Shown: positions 45,901-56,900 of the stretch, piece after piece
Layout of the letters: every line of letters starts with the position of its first letter
Numbering within the stretch: position 1 is the stretch's first letter
Assembly (NCBI GenBank): GCA_033961575.1
Contig: CM066727.1
Span: 152,567,434-152,631,433, forward strand
Source of the DNA: Aselliscus stoliczkanus
Taxonomy: Eukaryota; Chordata; Mammalia; Chiroptera; Hipposideridae
Direction of reading: 5' to 3'
Length of the DNA: 64,000 nucleotides
The notes under the pieces: generated by a model
Told to the model about the DNA's origin: nothing
Seen by the model: the letters and a program-made list of their open reading frames with translations, nothing else
The model's database searches: none
Program-made: the position numbers and the translations under genes

Positions 45901-48900
45901 AGAAGTGGAAGTCACTTGCTCAAGGCCAGTGGCTAGTAAGTAATTGGAGTTAGGATTTGAACTCAGGTCTGTTTGATTCTCTTTCAAACTAAGAGGCATC
46001 TGAGGCACAGATTAAGGGACCAGCATCAAGCGTCTAGCAACTCAGACTCTAGGGGCTAAACCTCCCATTCCATCTCGGCTCCTGACAGCCCTAGTCTAAG
46101 GCGGGGAGGACAAAGGGCCTGTCAGAGAGGCCAGACTTCCTTCCACCCCACCTTTCTTAGTGCTCTGAGAAGGCTCTAGAGGGCTTGAGGGCACTTTGCA
46201 CATGAGCAGGAGAGTGGATCCAAAAGGATCGGATGAATTGGAGTGGCTTCCACCCTGAGAGGTGGGTGGTTGCTCTCTTGAAGAGGGCAGATTATGCAGG
46301 GATCTAGTCTTCCAGACCATCAGCAGTCTGTCCCAACTGCTCTATGGAGTGGGGAGTGGGTTTTAGGTTTTAGAGTTCTGGTTTAGTGTTTCTTTTTCCT
46401 TGTCTTTTAGCTTACGGAGGTATCCCCACCCTATCTGTAGACAAAATTGCATCTCCACCCTGCTCAGGGCTGAGGTAGAGGGAATGGTAGGGCGGGTTTT
46501 TCCCAAGGATCAGGGTCTGGATTTACTGTCTCTTGGCTCTGGAAGTGGAGAACACTATGTTTCCTACACCGAGGCCAGTTGGATGGAGTGTGTCAAGGGC
46601 AGCTGGGGGATCCCCCACCCAGTTCTGCAATGCTGGGTGGAGAGGGTGGGTTGGGGGCTGCTCGGACTGGGTGGAGTGGAAGCTCACTAATGTGCATCAA
46701 GCCGCACTCCTCCCAGCTTGTGGGGAGAGATGCACAGGAAGAACGCAGGTTGAGCAGAGAACGCGCAGAGGACCATAAACAGAATTCAAAAAACATGGGT
46801 CTTAATTAGTGCCCAGAAATTTAGAAAGTGATGCAGGGGACCCCTCTCTGATGAAAGAAGGAAGTATGATATACTGGAGAAGACTGGGCTAGGAGTGTGA
46901 ACAGAAAAGAGCCAATGTAACCCAAGATGTTTAAGGTTCTAGCTGTGGGAATGAGAGAAGAGCCAGCCTGGGTGTGGATTTAGGTGGTCTCCATACATCT
47001 CTGGCTTTCCCCCTGAGATCCCCTACCCCCGCCACTTCTACCTCCAGTTCTCTTTGGCGAGGAGGGGAGGATGGACTTGAGATGGCAGGGCTTTGGGGAT
47101 CCAGAGCTGAGAAGTGGATGAAGCTCCTCTGTTTCCTCTCTGAAGGAGGTGGTGAGGATGCAGGACCTGCCTCTGCTGAAGACAGAGGCTTCCATGTCAG
47201 TGCAGGCATGCATAATTCCTCTCCTGTTCAGGCAGGAGCTCTCTGAGGGGTGAGAGGCCTGCCTCCCAGGGCTTGCCAGGAATAAACGGAGAAGGTCCCC
47301 AGGGAGTGTGTTTTCTTCAGTGCTGGAGGGGAGGGGAGGTAGAAGAAAGTCTTGAGGGGCAGTTTGGCTAATTAAAAAGGGATTAAGGAATCCCAGGTGA
47401 TGCTGAGGGTGGGGGAAAGAGGGATGGGGCTGAGTCATAGGCCCACTATTACCAAGACAACTGATAAATAGATCCTCCTAGATTGGGGGTTGCTGCCCCA
47501 TCATGCCCAGGCAGGACGGTTATGGGACTGAAGAGCCCCAAGAGCCCATCAGTCATCTCCCCTCTCCTCCTCCCTCCACACCTCTGCTCCAGCCTAAAAG
47601 AGCCACAAGGGGGGCCGGCTGAGTGGCACATTGGTTAAGAGCTAGTTTTGGGATGCCAGCGGCCCTGGTTCGTATCCCACATATGAGGGCCAGTGACACT
47701 GCCCTGTACAGCTAACAACAGCTCCACCTGGAGCTGGGCTGAGCGAGCCCCGGTGATGGTGTGGGCTGCAGCCCCTGCTGCAGTGGGCTGCCATAGGCTA
47801 CAGTGAGTGGCCGGCAGCCAGGGTGAGCGGCTGGCAGCCAGCGTGAGCTGCCAATAGCTGCAGTGAGGCCAGCGATGGATCTGCCTCATCCGGGAAGAGC
47901 GCAATGACGATACCAACATGGGCCAGTGAAGCAGCATCCTCCGCAACTAGACTGAAGAACAAAAAAACAGCAACTTGTCTGTTCCCCTTCCCCGGTTCCC
48001 CAATAAAATCTTAAAAAAAAAAAAAAAAAAAGCCACGAGGGGCTGGGCCCAGCAAAGCCTGTTTCCCTAGCTCCCTCACATTAAATGAAGGAGTAGAGCT
48101 GGCCCTTCTGGGCTCCCTGACCCCAGCTGTGTACAGTTCTGTTCAAAGCTAAGTAAAAAAAAGACCTTGAAAAATTATGTCAATCCCATCCCAGGCCAAA
48201 TTGGCTTCTGAGCTTGTCTCCCTTCCCCCAAACATCTCGAGTTGGCACCTAACCTGTCCCCATTAGGCCCCCTGTGAAAGTCATCAGGTTTCTTCTCAGC
48301 ATGGCCTTCCCTTCTCCTTTTCTCTGTGTTCCGTGACCCTGGATGGACTTTTCCCAGCACGGTTATTCAGGGAAGTGATGACATAGCCTAGAGACCCCGA
48401 GTGGGTTCCCAGCACACTGCCATCTGGGTGGTTGTGCTTGCTCTCCCTGTCTCCCTAAAGCAAGGAGAAGGCCTTTGGCTCAGTAGGCAGGTGGGAGCAG
48501 CATTCAGCAAAGGGCTCAGCCTTCTTGCTTATGCCACCACCTTCGCTACCCACCCACACTTCTCCCATGTCTGCCAGGGTTTTTTTGACAGACACAGGAA
48601 ACTGGTCCCTAGATTACCTTGGGACCAGGTTTCCAGGGCCGGTATCAGCCTGCCTCCTGCTCCCCTGCACTTCCCCCACAGCTGCTGGAGTACTTGGGCA
48701 AGGGCAAGAGCATCGTTGACGTAGGGCTGGCTCAGGCCCGGCACCCACTGAGCACCCGTAGCCACTACTTCGAGGTGGAGATTGTGGACCCTGGAGAGAA
48801 ATGCTACATTGCCTTGGGGCTGGCCCGGAAGGTGGGCACCAGTGCTGCTTTTCCCTGTGGAGCTGCTCAGCTCAGGGGCCTTTGGGATGGGGCTGCAGAG

Positions 48901-50755
48901 GGAGGGTCTTGATCTGAGACAACACGATTCTGTGTGTCTGCTGTGTAAGGGTACAGACCCCAAGTGACCTAGGACCTGAGAGAGTGTTGTGACTGCACCA
49001 CATACACTCAGCTCTGGATGTGGGGTCAGGGGCAGTCTGCAGCCCCGGCTGGGAAAGCTGAGAGCCCTTCTCACCTTCCCTGCTCCCCCTGCAATCTCAA
49101 GTACCTGAAGGAGAAGAGGCTGCAGGGGTGGTGAGCAGCCATCTGGGTTGTAGCCTATTTCAGAAGATTGGAAATTCAGACGTTACTCCTGTTTTGTGTG
49201 TGGTACTATAGATTTGCGTTTTTCTTCTTGATGCAGGATTATCCCAAGAACAGGCACCCTGGCTGGAGCAGAGGGTCTGTAGCTTATCATGCAGGTGAGC
49301 AGGGACTGCCCCGGGGAACCTGGGGTTGTAGAGGATGTTGGGGTACAGGGACATCCATCTACTGGACTCCTCACAAGTGGCTTCCCTCCAGCATCTGGCT
49401 GGAGATACTTTCCCTGCTGCCATCTACTTGCCTCCCCAAGCCTCTAGCGCTTTCTCCTCGTCAGTGTTTTTCCTCCCAGTCCTAAGCCAGGGGAGCAGAG
49501 CAGAGGCAGGGGATCTGGGCCCTAGCTGGACATTCCAGGCCTCTGAGTTGGCTCCCTCTGCACCCTTCCCGCAGATGCTGCATTTCTTTTTTGGTCGGCT
49601 TCATTTCCTTTGGGGCTTTCTTTAGGAAGGACAAGCTGTGAGCTCCTGGTCCCACCTCCCCCTCCGCTCCCCAAACTCTTTGCCCTCTCTAGCCAGCTCC
49701 CTGAGGAGTCTTCTTCTAAGCCAGAGGAATGGACAGACATAGTGTCTTTTTTAAAAGTCTGGTGCTCTCTTCCCACTCTGTCCTTGTTTCACCTTGTCTC
49801 CTCCCTTCTTGGGGCCAGAGAGGGAGGTAGGGAAGTGTCAACTTTAAGCCTGGGCCTCTCTGGGGAGTGTCAGCCCCACACTGTATACCCTCTCCCCTCT
49901 CCAACAGATGATGGGAAGATCTTCCATGGCAGTGGCGTGGGGGACCCCTTTGGGCCACGTTGTTACAAAGGGGACATTATGGGCTGCGGAATCATGTTCC
50001 CTCGGGACTACATTCTGGACAGTGAGGGTGAGTCGGGTGTGGGTGTCCAACCAGACTAGTCGGGTAAAGGGTGGGGGCAGTACCACAAAAGCTCAGGTTT
50101 CCTGACCTTTTAGGTGACAGTGATGACAGTTGTGACACAGTGATCCTGTCCCCAACTGCCCGAGCCGTCCGGAACGTCCGGAATGTCATGTACCTGCACC
50201 AGGAAGGGGAAGAGGAAGAGGAGGAAGAAGAAGAGGAGGAAGATGGGGAAGAGATAGAGCAGGAGCATGAAGGCAAGAAGGTGGTGGTGAGTGTGGAAGG
50301 TTTGGGGTTGGACTGCGGTTCTTGGGCCTGGGCGAGGGCTGGTGTTAGTGGGAATAGAAAGTGGAGCTGGGGTAGGGATGAGGGGAAGGTCTGGTGATGC
50401 TGTGGGTGTGTTCCTGTTCTGGGGTAAGGAGTGCTGAGTTGGGGAGACTGGTTTCCAGCCTCAGGACGCCCTCTTGTGGTCACTTCTTGCATCACCCCAA
50501 GTCACTCTGCAAGTGATGCTGGGAGCTGGAAGTGAGTGGGGTTCAAGCCTGTGTAGCTCCAGCGTCCTCGGAGGAGGCCAGAGCTGCCTGCTCCACTCTT
50601 CTCCCCACCTCCATCCCCAGGTTTTCTTCACTCGGAATGGCAAGATCATCGGGAAGAAAGATGCTGTTGTGCCCTCTGGGGGCTTCTTCCCAACCATCGG
50701 AATGCTGAGCTGTGGGGAGAAAGTCAAAGTGGACCTGCACCCCTTGAGTGGCTAG
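36674..50755 (+). CDS. SPRYD3: SPRY domain-containing protein 3, complete, 11 exons
   Basis: Protein with two SPRY (B30.2-like) domains; its biochemical role is not established. Coding exons: 36674-36696, 38170-38316, 39318-39393, 39854-39978, 40296-40431, 41283-41468, 48682-48831, 49237-49294, 49908-50027, 50114-50286, 50621-50755. They total 1329 nt, or 442 residues plus TAG, the same length as human as I recall it. The start MRRTRRPRFVLMNKM follows the known protein but has a poor ATG context, and a second, out-of-frame ATG lies 4 nt upstream. SPRY 1 spans exons 3-6 and SPRY 2 exons 7-11, with an acidic E11 run at residues 373-383. Intron 6 is 7.2 kb and holds three SINEs. All introns are GT-AG and phases chain. 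The gene is tail to tail with TNS2. Confidence 0.97.
37257..37297. repeat. (ATTC)10 microsatellite
   Basis: About ten ATTC units in SPRYD3 intron 1. Confidence 0.95.
37440..38035 (+). repeat. L2 element in SPRYD3 intron 1
   Basis: Long ordered L2 match: ccttccaaaggtttcccatcac, aactcctcactatgctctagggcc, tgtcatttcctcagagaggacttc, ending cctagaacagtgcacatagtagggactcaataaatgctgaatg. Confidence 0.9.
39318..41468 (+). CDS. SPRYD3: SPRYD3 exons 3-6, first SPRY domain
   Basis: Residues about 57-231. Typical SPRY strands are visible: GEVGCYVASRPLTKDSNYFE, then DSGVRGTIAVGLVPQYY, PGWLPDSVAYHADDGK, GDRIGCGIEP, AQIFFTKNGKRVGSTIM and GLFPAVGMHSLGEEVRLHLN. The order and spacing fit one complete SPRY fold. 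Confidence 0.93.
41933..42404 (-). repeat. Long T+ SINE in SPRYD3 intron 6
   Basis: T-run, aagattttattggggaattggg ... cactcggctggccc. The duplication tctttgaga lies at 41922-41930 and 42405-42413. Two internal 21-bp units. Confidence 0.93.
42666..42687. repeat. (GA)n short tract
   Basis: About ten GA units in SPRYD3 intron 6. Confidence 0.9.
43904..44022 (-). repeat. Short SINE in SPRYD3 intron 6
   Basis: T-rich tail, gagggcagtgtcactggccc ... ccactcagccggccc. Duplication gagag(c/t)acctttta near 43888 and 44024. Confidence 0.9.
45770..45992 (+). repeat. MIR element in SPRYD3 intron 6
   Basis: gtgtattgatcacccactgggtgtcag ... ttactgatgaagaaactgagattt ... gtcacttgctcaaggcc ... gttaggatttgaactcagg. 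Confidence 0.88.
47612..48031 (+). repeat. Long T+ SINE in SPRYD3 intron 6
   Basis: ggggccggctgagtggcacattgg ... ccccaataaaatctt plus A19. Duplication gccac(a/g)agggg at 47602-47611 and 48032-48041. Confidence 0.93.
48682..50755 (+). CDS. SPRYD3: SPRYD3 exons 7-11, second SPRY domain with acidic insert
   Basis: Residues 232-442. HYFEVEIVDPGEKCYIALGL, GWSRGSVAYHADDGKIF, GDIMGCGIMFPRDY and FFTRNGKIIGKKDAVV mirror the first domain. Exon 10 inserts about 50 residues (from DSDDSCDTVILSP through the Glu run to KKVV) between two SPRY strands, so the second domain is interrupted by a probably disordered acidic loop. Confidence 0.92.
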
Positions 50756-51995
50756 GGACTTCTCCCATATACCTGCCCCTTTACAGGACCAGGTACTGAG
50801 TTCTGACTTCCCTGAAGATTTGTTTACCTGGCAGGCCCCAGGGGTGTATAGTCACTCTGCCCCAACCAGATCAGGCCCCTGCCAAGCCCTTGTGTTCCTG
50901 TGTTTCAGACCTGGTGCCACCCCTATGATCAGTCCCTGGGCCTGATTCCCTGGTTGGACAGGAATTGGCCCAGCCCAAAGAATGATGTTGTTATACCAGG
51001 GGGCTCCACTTGCTGTGGTCAGGGGGCTTCACATGCCCCTTTCCCCTCTGACCCATGTGAGCAGAGAGTAGGGAGCGCCCTGTCCCAGCTGCTGTTTGGG
51101 CCTGAGGCTCCATAGAGGACGGAGCAGAAACAGCCCCTGCCCTATGTACCACAGTATTTCTCCTGGCATTTTCTCTTTTGTTCTGTCCTCATCATCTGTT
51201 CTGTCCTCATCATCGTAAACCAGTTGCTGCTGTCATCCCCACTGGCTGGGCTAGGGGGCTCTCTTGGGCCCTCTCTTTTACTTTCGTTGACTGCTGCCCC
51301 TAGAAAACCGTTCTAGGGTCTCTGTTCTTTCTCTGGAGAGCCGGCTTTCTCCCTCGCCACCTGCTCAGGCACCATAGTTCCACAAAGAATCTGAGTCTCC
51401 GGGTCCCCAGGCTGGACACACATCAGTGAGTGCCCATTATGTGTTCAGTGGCGTGAGAGGGGCTGTCAGGTGCGGGAGGCACTGGGACTTTTGCTTTTAT
51501 CTCCCCCTTGCCATCCTCAGCCTACCCATGGCACCCTTGTCCCTAGTTTCCTGGGATGCAGGCTGAGACTCCAGAGCATGTCTTTCCTGCCGTGGAGAGA
51601 TCCCCGAGCCCGCCCCGTGTTCCAGAGGGCAGCTCGGCCCCTCACTCCCCTTCCTGCCCTGCTCCACCCGCAGCTTACTGCCTGTGCCAGTTGCCTGTTT
51701 TGCTTCAGTGTTTGATTCTAGCACTTATATGTGTCTCCCCGCAACAAGCCCTCCTGTCTCCTACCCCCTTGACCACTGACCCCCCCCCCCCCCACATACA
51801 GTGACTTCTCCTGGGAGGAAGAGGGAGCAGGAGCTGCTGGCCTTGGTTTGCACAGAGCGGGTAGGGCTGTGGGGAAAGGGGGAGTTGTGCTGCTGGGGCC
51901 TCCCCTTGGGCTCCCTTCAGGCCCTGCACTATGATGTTTGAAATGTATGTACAGACAGATGTTTATACAGCCAATAAAGATGGAGTTTCCGTATT
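50756..51995 (+). other. SPRYD3: SPRYD3 3' UTR with poly-A signal
   Basis: From the TAG at 50753-50755 to an AATAAA at 51973-51978 (gccaataaagatgg), so cleavage is expected near 51995. It contains a C14 homopolymer at about 51781-51794. Confidence 0.85.
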
Positions 51996-52247
51996 TATCA
52001 GCACGGCTGGGACATAGGAGTCCTTTGCCAGTACATAGGGTTGGGGACAGGGCTAGAGGTGGGGGCAGTTTGCTCACCAGGACATGTGGACTAATGTGAG
52101 GCCAAGGATGGGGACTGTATGTTCCGTGGCCTGGCTCCAGGCCTGGGATGTCCCCAGGAAACACGGGTACGCCCCAGGGAGACAGGAGACTTGGCCTTTC
52201 CTGTGAACAATCACGACTCCGACTCCGACTAAACGTTATAGAAATTC

Positions 52248-52724
52248 TTTATTATTAGACAAAAATAGACTCTTTTTCCCCCCTTTTCATATGATTCCCA
52301 CTCTGATCTCTCTGCTCAGAGGAGAAGGCAGAGGAGGGAGTGCATTGCTCCCCATACCTCTCCCCGCTCCCTGCCGTGCTGGGACCTGCAGCTGGGTGGA
52401 GCTGGCTTCTCTCCAGGGCCGATGTTCTCCTGCAGGTGGGGCTGTTCTGATCCCCTCCACAGCTTAACTCCTGATGCCTCCTCACCCTTCACACACCCAT
52501 CTCTGCCATCTGCTCACGTGCAAGGTCATCTCATGGCCCGTCCACTTAGCTTAGCAGGCTGGGGGTGGGGAAGGAGAGCAGTGTCCCAGGTTGATGTCCA
52601 CTCCCCATTCCTAAGGGAGGGGCCTGGCTCCTGGGGCTCCTGGGTCCAGGCCAGGAGAAGTGAGGGCTGTGGGGTGCTGGGAGGGGCGCAGTGTTGATGT
52701 GGGCTCTGAGCTTGTGGCCTTCCT
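52248..52724 (-). other. TNS2: TNS2 3' UTR with poly-A signal
   Basis: Minus-strand AATAAA (plus TTTATT, 52248-52253) about 470 bp past the TGA at 52725-52727. Confidence 0.85.
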
Positions 52725-53980
52725 TCATTTTCTCTGGCCCAGTAGAACTTTGGTTATAAAGGTGACAATGGCGCCTGCAGGCTGATCTGGGTCAAGCTCT
52801 GCAAAGAGGTGACACACATTCTCCCAGGGGCTTCCCGGCTTCTTGGCCACGAAACCAAAGATCCTAGGGGTACAAAGGCAGTGTGGGGAGGGCGCTCAGC
52901 ACCCTTTCCACCAAGGACTGCAGTGCCAGGGTTGGGGAGGATGGAGGCGCCTCGATCCCGTGGAGGAAAGAGATTGCACTCATGGGGAGGCTTACTTGGA
53001 GGTGGTCCCATCCGGGTTGGTCCATCTGCAGAAGGAAAAGGGTTGTGAAGGAATGCACCCCAGAGAATGGCTACTGAAGGAGGAGCTGGGTCAGGGGACT
53101 GGTCGGTGGGTCCAGATGGGACCGCAGTGGGGCTATGGGAGGGAAAGATTGGGAGGGAGGGTCACCTCCGGTCCTGAGGGTCAGTGCTGGAGAAGGTGAT
53201 GCTGTTCACTGGATAATGGCGGCGAAAGAAGAGCCTGCAAAGAGGAGCGGGGAGTCACACCCAGAAACTGGAGCCCCCAGGGACTAAGCTTGGGGTTCCC
53301 CAGGGGCTTAGCATACATACTCACTTCCTTTGGTTGTCAGTCAGTGTAATGCCCTGGGCTGAGACCTTGAAGTGCACAATGGCTGGTGTTGGGCGGGGGC
53401 TGCAGCTCAGAGCTGCAGAGCTGGCCCGGGCCACCGCCTGGGGGCCCGTCAATGACTCAGTCTCCACTGACGTCAGATAGAGCACACTGCAGGCTACGGG
53501 GGCAAGAAGTGTGTGGGGATCATCAACTCTGGGAACCCCCAGATCAGTCTCCCCTCTCCCCACCAGCTCTTGCCCTTTATCTGACCAGAGCTGCTCAAAA
53601 TGCATTAGAATTACATAGGTAATCTGTTTAAAATGCAGGTTCTATGACTCCCCCAGATCTATAATCAGAAATGCTGGGAAAAGGCCTGAGAATCTGCATT
53701 CTATCAAGTCCCCTCTCCAGGATTCTCATGTTCATAAGACTGAGAACCTGGACTAAGGGCCTCCTTTCCCACACTGCAAATATGACACTCCCCCTGCCTT
53801 CCTGGGTTACAAGCATCTGGAGGCCTTTCAGTGCCCCATGCCCGTTTCTGCAGTGTACCCCTTGGTGCCCAGGGGGAGAGGGATGGAGGGAGAGGACTCT
53901 ACCGGCACCCTGACGCAGGAGGTCTGCTGCTGTGCTCATGTTGGCGGGCACTGGGGCCTCCGGGGTCTCCTCCAGAGGAT
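52725..53980 (-). CDS. TNS2: TNS2 PTB domain and C-terminus
   Basis: [100 protein letters not shown] and the end [12 protein letters not shown]. This is the integrin-tail-binding PTB of tensins. The acceptor at 53494 (GTAG|CC TGC) keeps the frame. Confidence 0.95.
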
Positions 53981-56900
53981 CTGAGGGAAACGGGGGCCGA
54001 CAGGGCAGGTCAGCAGGAGTGGCCCTCCCCAGGAACTGGACAACTCCCCCTGCTGTCCCAAGGGAAGACAGGCTGGGAGACAGAACCCCAGATTCTGCCT
54101 TTGGCTGCAGTGGGCGGGGAGAGGTGGGAGGACAGATGGTGAAACACCTACCTTTGCTTGGAATGCGCAGGCAGCAGGGCAGGGATAGAGGGGAGATGGA
54201 GTGCTGGGAGACCAGGGCAGAGAGGCTGCCTGCGGTGGAAAGGGAGAAACGTCCTGAGGTGCCCACGGAAAGCCCCCTCTTTCTCTCCATCCTCAGGAGA
54301 TCTCTTGGCCTCCCTAAACACCCCAGTGTAGCCTCCCTGGCCCCTGCTTCTCACCAAAGTAGGGCTCACTGGGACAGCCCTTGATTTTCACCCCTTTAGG
54401 CCCAGTCTCAATGAGAAAATGGCGGACCAGCTGTTCCAAGGGGTCCCCTAGAAAGCCACGAGAGGAGAGAAAGGCTTTATCAGATTCCAGGTTCCCGCCT
54501 TCTCCCCTGCAGAAGAGTCACTTTCCGTTCCTCCCCACCAAGTGGCATGGCCGACCCCCCCTTGTCCTGCCTGCGGATCTGCCCCACGCCACTTCCCTTC
54601 TTCTCCCTTGGGTTTGGGCGTTCTGTACCTTTCCAGGGCTGGGCACTGGGTGGGGGCGTAGCCACCTTGAGGGCCAGCCCATAGGCTCCTTGGAATGAAT
54701 GACTGTCCCTGATCAGGAAGGCCCCAGGGTCCTTGTCCTTCAGCAGGGCAATGGCTGGGGGAGGCAGGAGGAGAAGTTTTCTCAGTGGCTGACTGAGCCC
54801 CATGTAGCCCCACTGCTCCGCCAGCCAGCTCCCCAGGCCTCTTGCCCTAACACCTGTGGCAGTGTTGGGCATCTGGGCACAGAACTTTATAGAGTTAACA
54901 GGGCATTGACAACATTTGAGTCTAAACCTCCATAGGCCCAAAGCCCAGAATCACCTGCTAGTGAAAGGCTCAGCCCAGAGTAAACACTGAGATGGGGAGG
55001 AGGCAGCAAAGGATGTCAGCTGGATGGCTGGACTGTGTCCAAAGCCCAGAGCCAGCGAGTGAGAGGGGTGGGGCGGGCTGGCTCCTCACCTTGGTCACGG
55101 GAGAGGTTTGGCTTATACCAGAACTTGGACGTATCCTGGACAAACTTGACGTTGCTCTGGCTGTCTTGCATGGAGGGCTCTACGACAGGGAAGGATTGAG
55201 CTTGGCCCCAGGGCTCCTCAGTTCCCACACCGCGCCCTGGGAAAAAGCTTCCCCCAAGGTGGCCCCACCTCCCCTCGCTCCCTCAAGGCCTTTATACCTG
55301 AGGGCTGGGGGTTGTTATCCAGGAGCTGAGGTGCAAAGGTGACATGGTGACTGGTGCCTCTGGCTGGTGGTGATGCCTGCTCTGGGCCCCAGTGGCCTGG
55401 CTGTTGCCCAGGCCCCGGCAGGTGGCGTTTCTCAGGAAGCGGGGGCTGCGTGGGGCCATTGATGTCATAGGATGCCGCCAGGGGGAAGGCAGGAGTGGGT
55501 GAGCTCTGAGGCGGCTCCGGGCTGGCCACAAGCCAGGGCATCTGGGAAGGCACAGGGGTAAGGGGGGACCCATCTGGGCTGTCTGGGGGATCTCGAAGGC
55601 CCTGCCAAGGGGCATGGCGGAGGCCAGGCAGCGTGGTGGGCACAGGGCCCCTTGGACTGGCACTGTCTGTGCGGCTCCCTGGACTCCTCTCCTGAGGCCA
55701 GTCATTGGGTGAACTGGGCGGGGAGGTCGGGGAGAAGGGGCTAGAGGCTGGAGGCTCAAGCCCACTTCTGGCTGGCAGCTCAGGAGGCTTTTCAGCGCTT
55801 CCCTGGGATACAGGTGACAAGCCTTCGCCAGGGCTCAGTCTCTGAGTGGGTACCAAGGTGGGGGACCTGGTATCCTGCTGTCGGGTGCTGTGGGGGAGGG
55901 AGGACAGGTGGTCAGCAGGGCCTCAGAGCCCCCGTTATAAGCATCCCCCACCCCCAGCCTTTAGTGTCTATTTGGACAAGGCGGTACCGGCCTACCTTTC
56001 CTTGACCTGGACTGGGCTGCTGGTGTGCAGAGGTGTGGAGGGACCAGACAACTCTGAGGAGGCACTACACTGGGCATCTCGGGGAGACCGAGGCAGGGTA
56101 CTGTGCCCGCTGGGGCCCTCCCTCCAGGACACTGGCTCAGGTGACTCTGCAGGGAAGGGGACAGGAGACGCTGTGAGCCAGGAACAGGCCTTCTGTCTGG
56201 GTTAGCTCATTCTCACTCTGTGCCTTCCCCACCATCTTCCAGAACCCGCCTCTGCCCTGGGCCCTCCCCACCCCAGGGCCCCTCACCTGCAGATGTCAAG
56301 GGTCCTGCTGGAGCCAGGTGCCCAGGCAGTGGATACCTGTCCCCTCCCTCCTCTGCAGGAATCTCGTAGCTCAGCTTTCTGGATGATAGGTAGGGCGGGC
56401 TGCCCGGGGAAACGGAGCCAGCCCGTGGGGAGTGGGCACCAGGGCTGGGATACCCTCTGCCTTCGCCTGGAGCCCCACAGCTGTGAGGCACTCGGCCATA
56501 TGCTGGGCAGTAACTGGGAACTGCTCCTCCATAGCCGTATGTCACCAGAGCAGGGTAGCCTGGATGCCCATACCTGCTTTCAGGGCACATGGCGTAGGAG
56601 CAGCCCTCATGCCCTTCCTCTGCCTTGGGTGGCTTCAGGCAGCTGTAGTCAGGCATTGGGGCATGGTGATGCCCGCAGGCAGGTAGCAGCAGGGGCAATG
56701 GGTGCCCAGGCCGCACTGGGTGCAAGAGAGACTTGCTGGCCTCGCTTGCCCACCCCTCTCCAGCCTCCCTCTCCAGTCGAAGCCCATACAGGGCTGTTGT
56801 GGGCAGCGCCAGCTTCTCCTCACAGGCAGGGCAGGAGCATAGGGCGGGCATCCCAGGGTCCTCCAGGATCACTACCTCCCGGTAGCCTGGGGAGCGGTAG

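Noticed and set aside
53325..53488. Alternative downstream AG acceptor (CTGCAG|TGT) for the TNS2 exon
   Set aside because: Using it removes 7 nt and breaks the frame with the upstream exon; the GTAG 7 nt earlier restores GAACSVLYL.
53628..54290. 220-codon minus-strand open frame
   Set aside because: It is intron read-through around real TNS2 exons 53903-53980 and 54152-54229; the intronic parts have no similarity to tensin.
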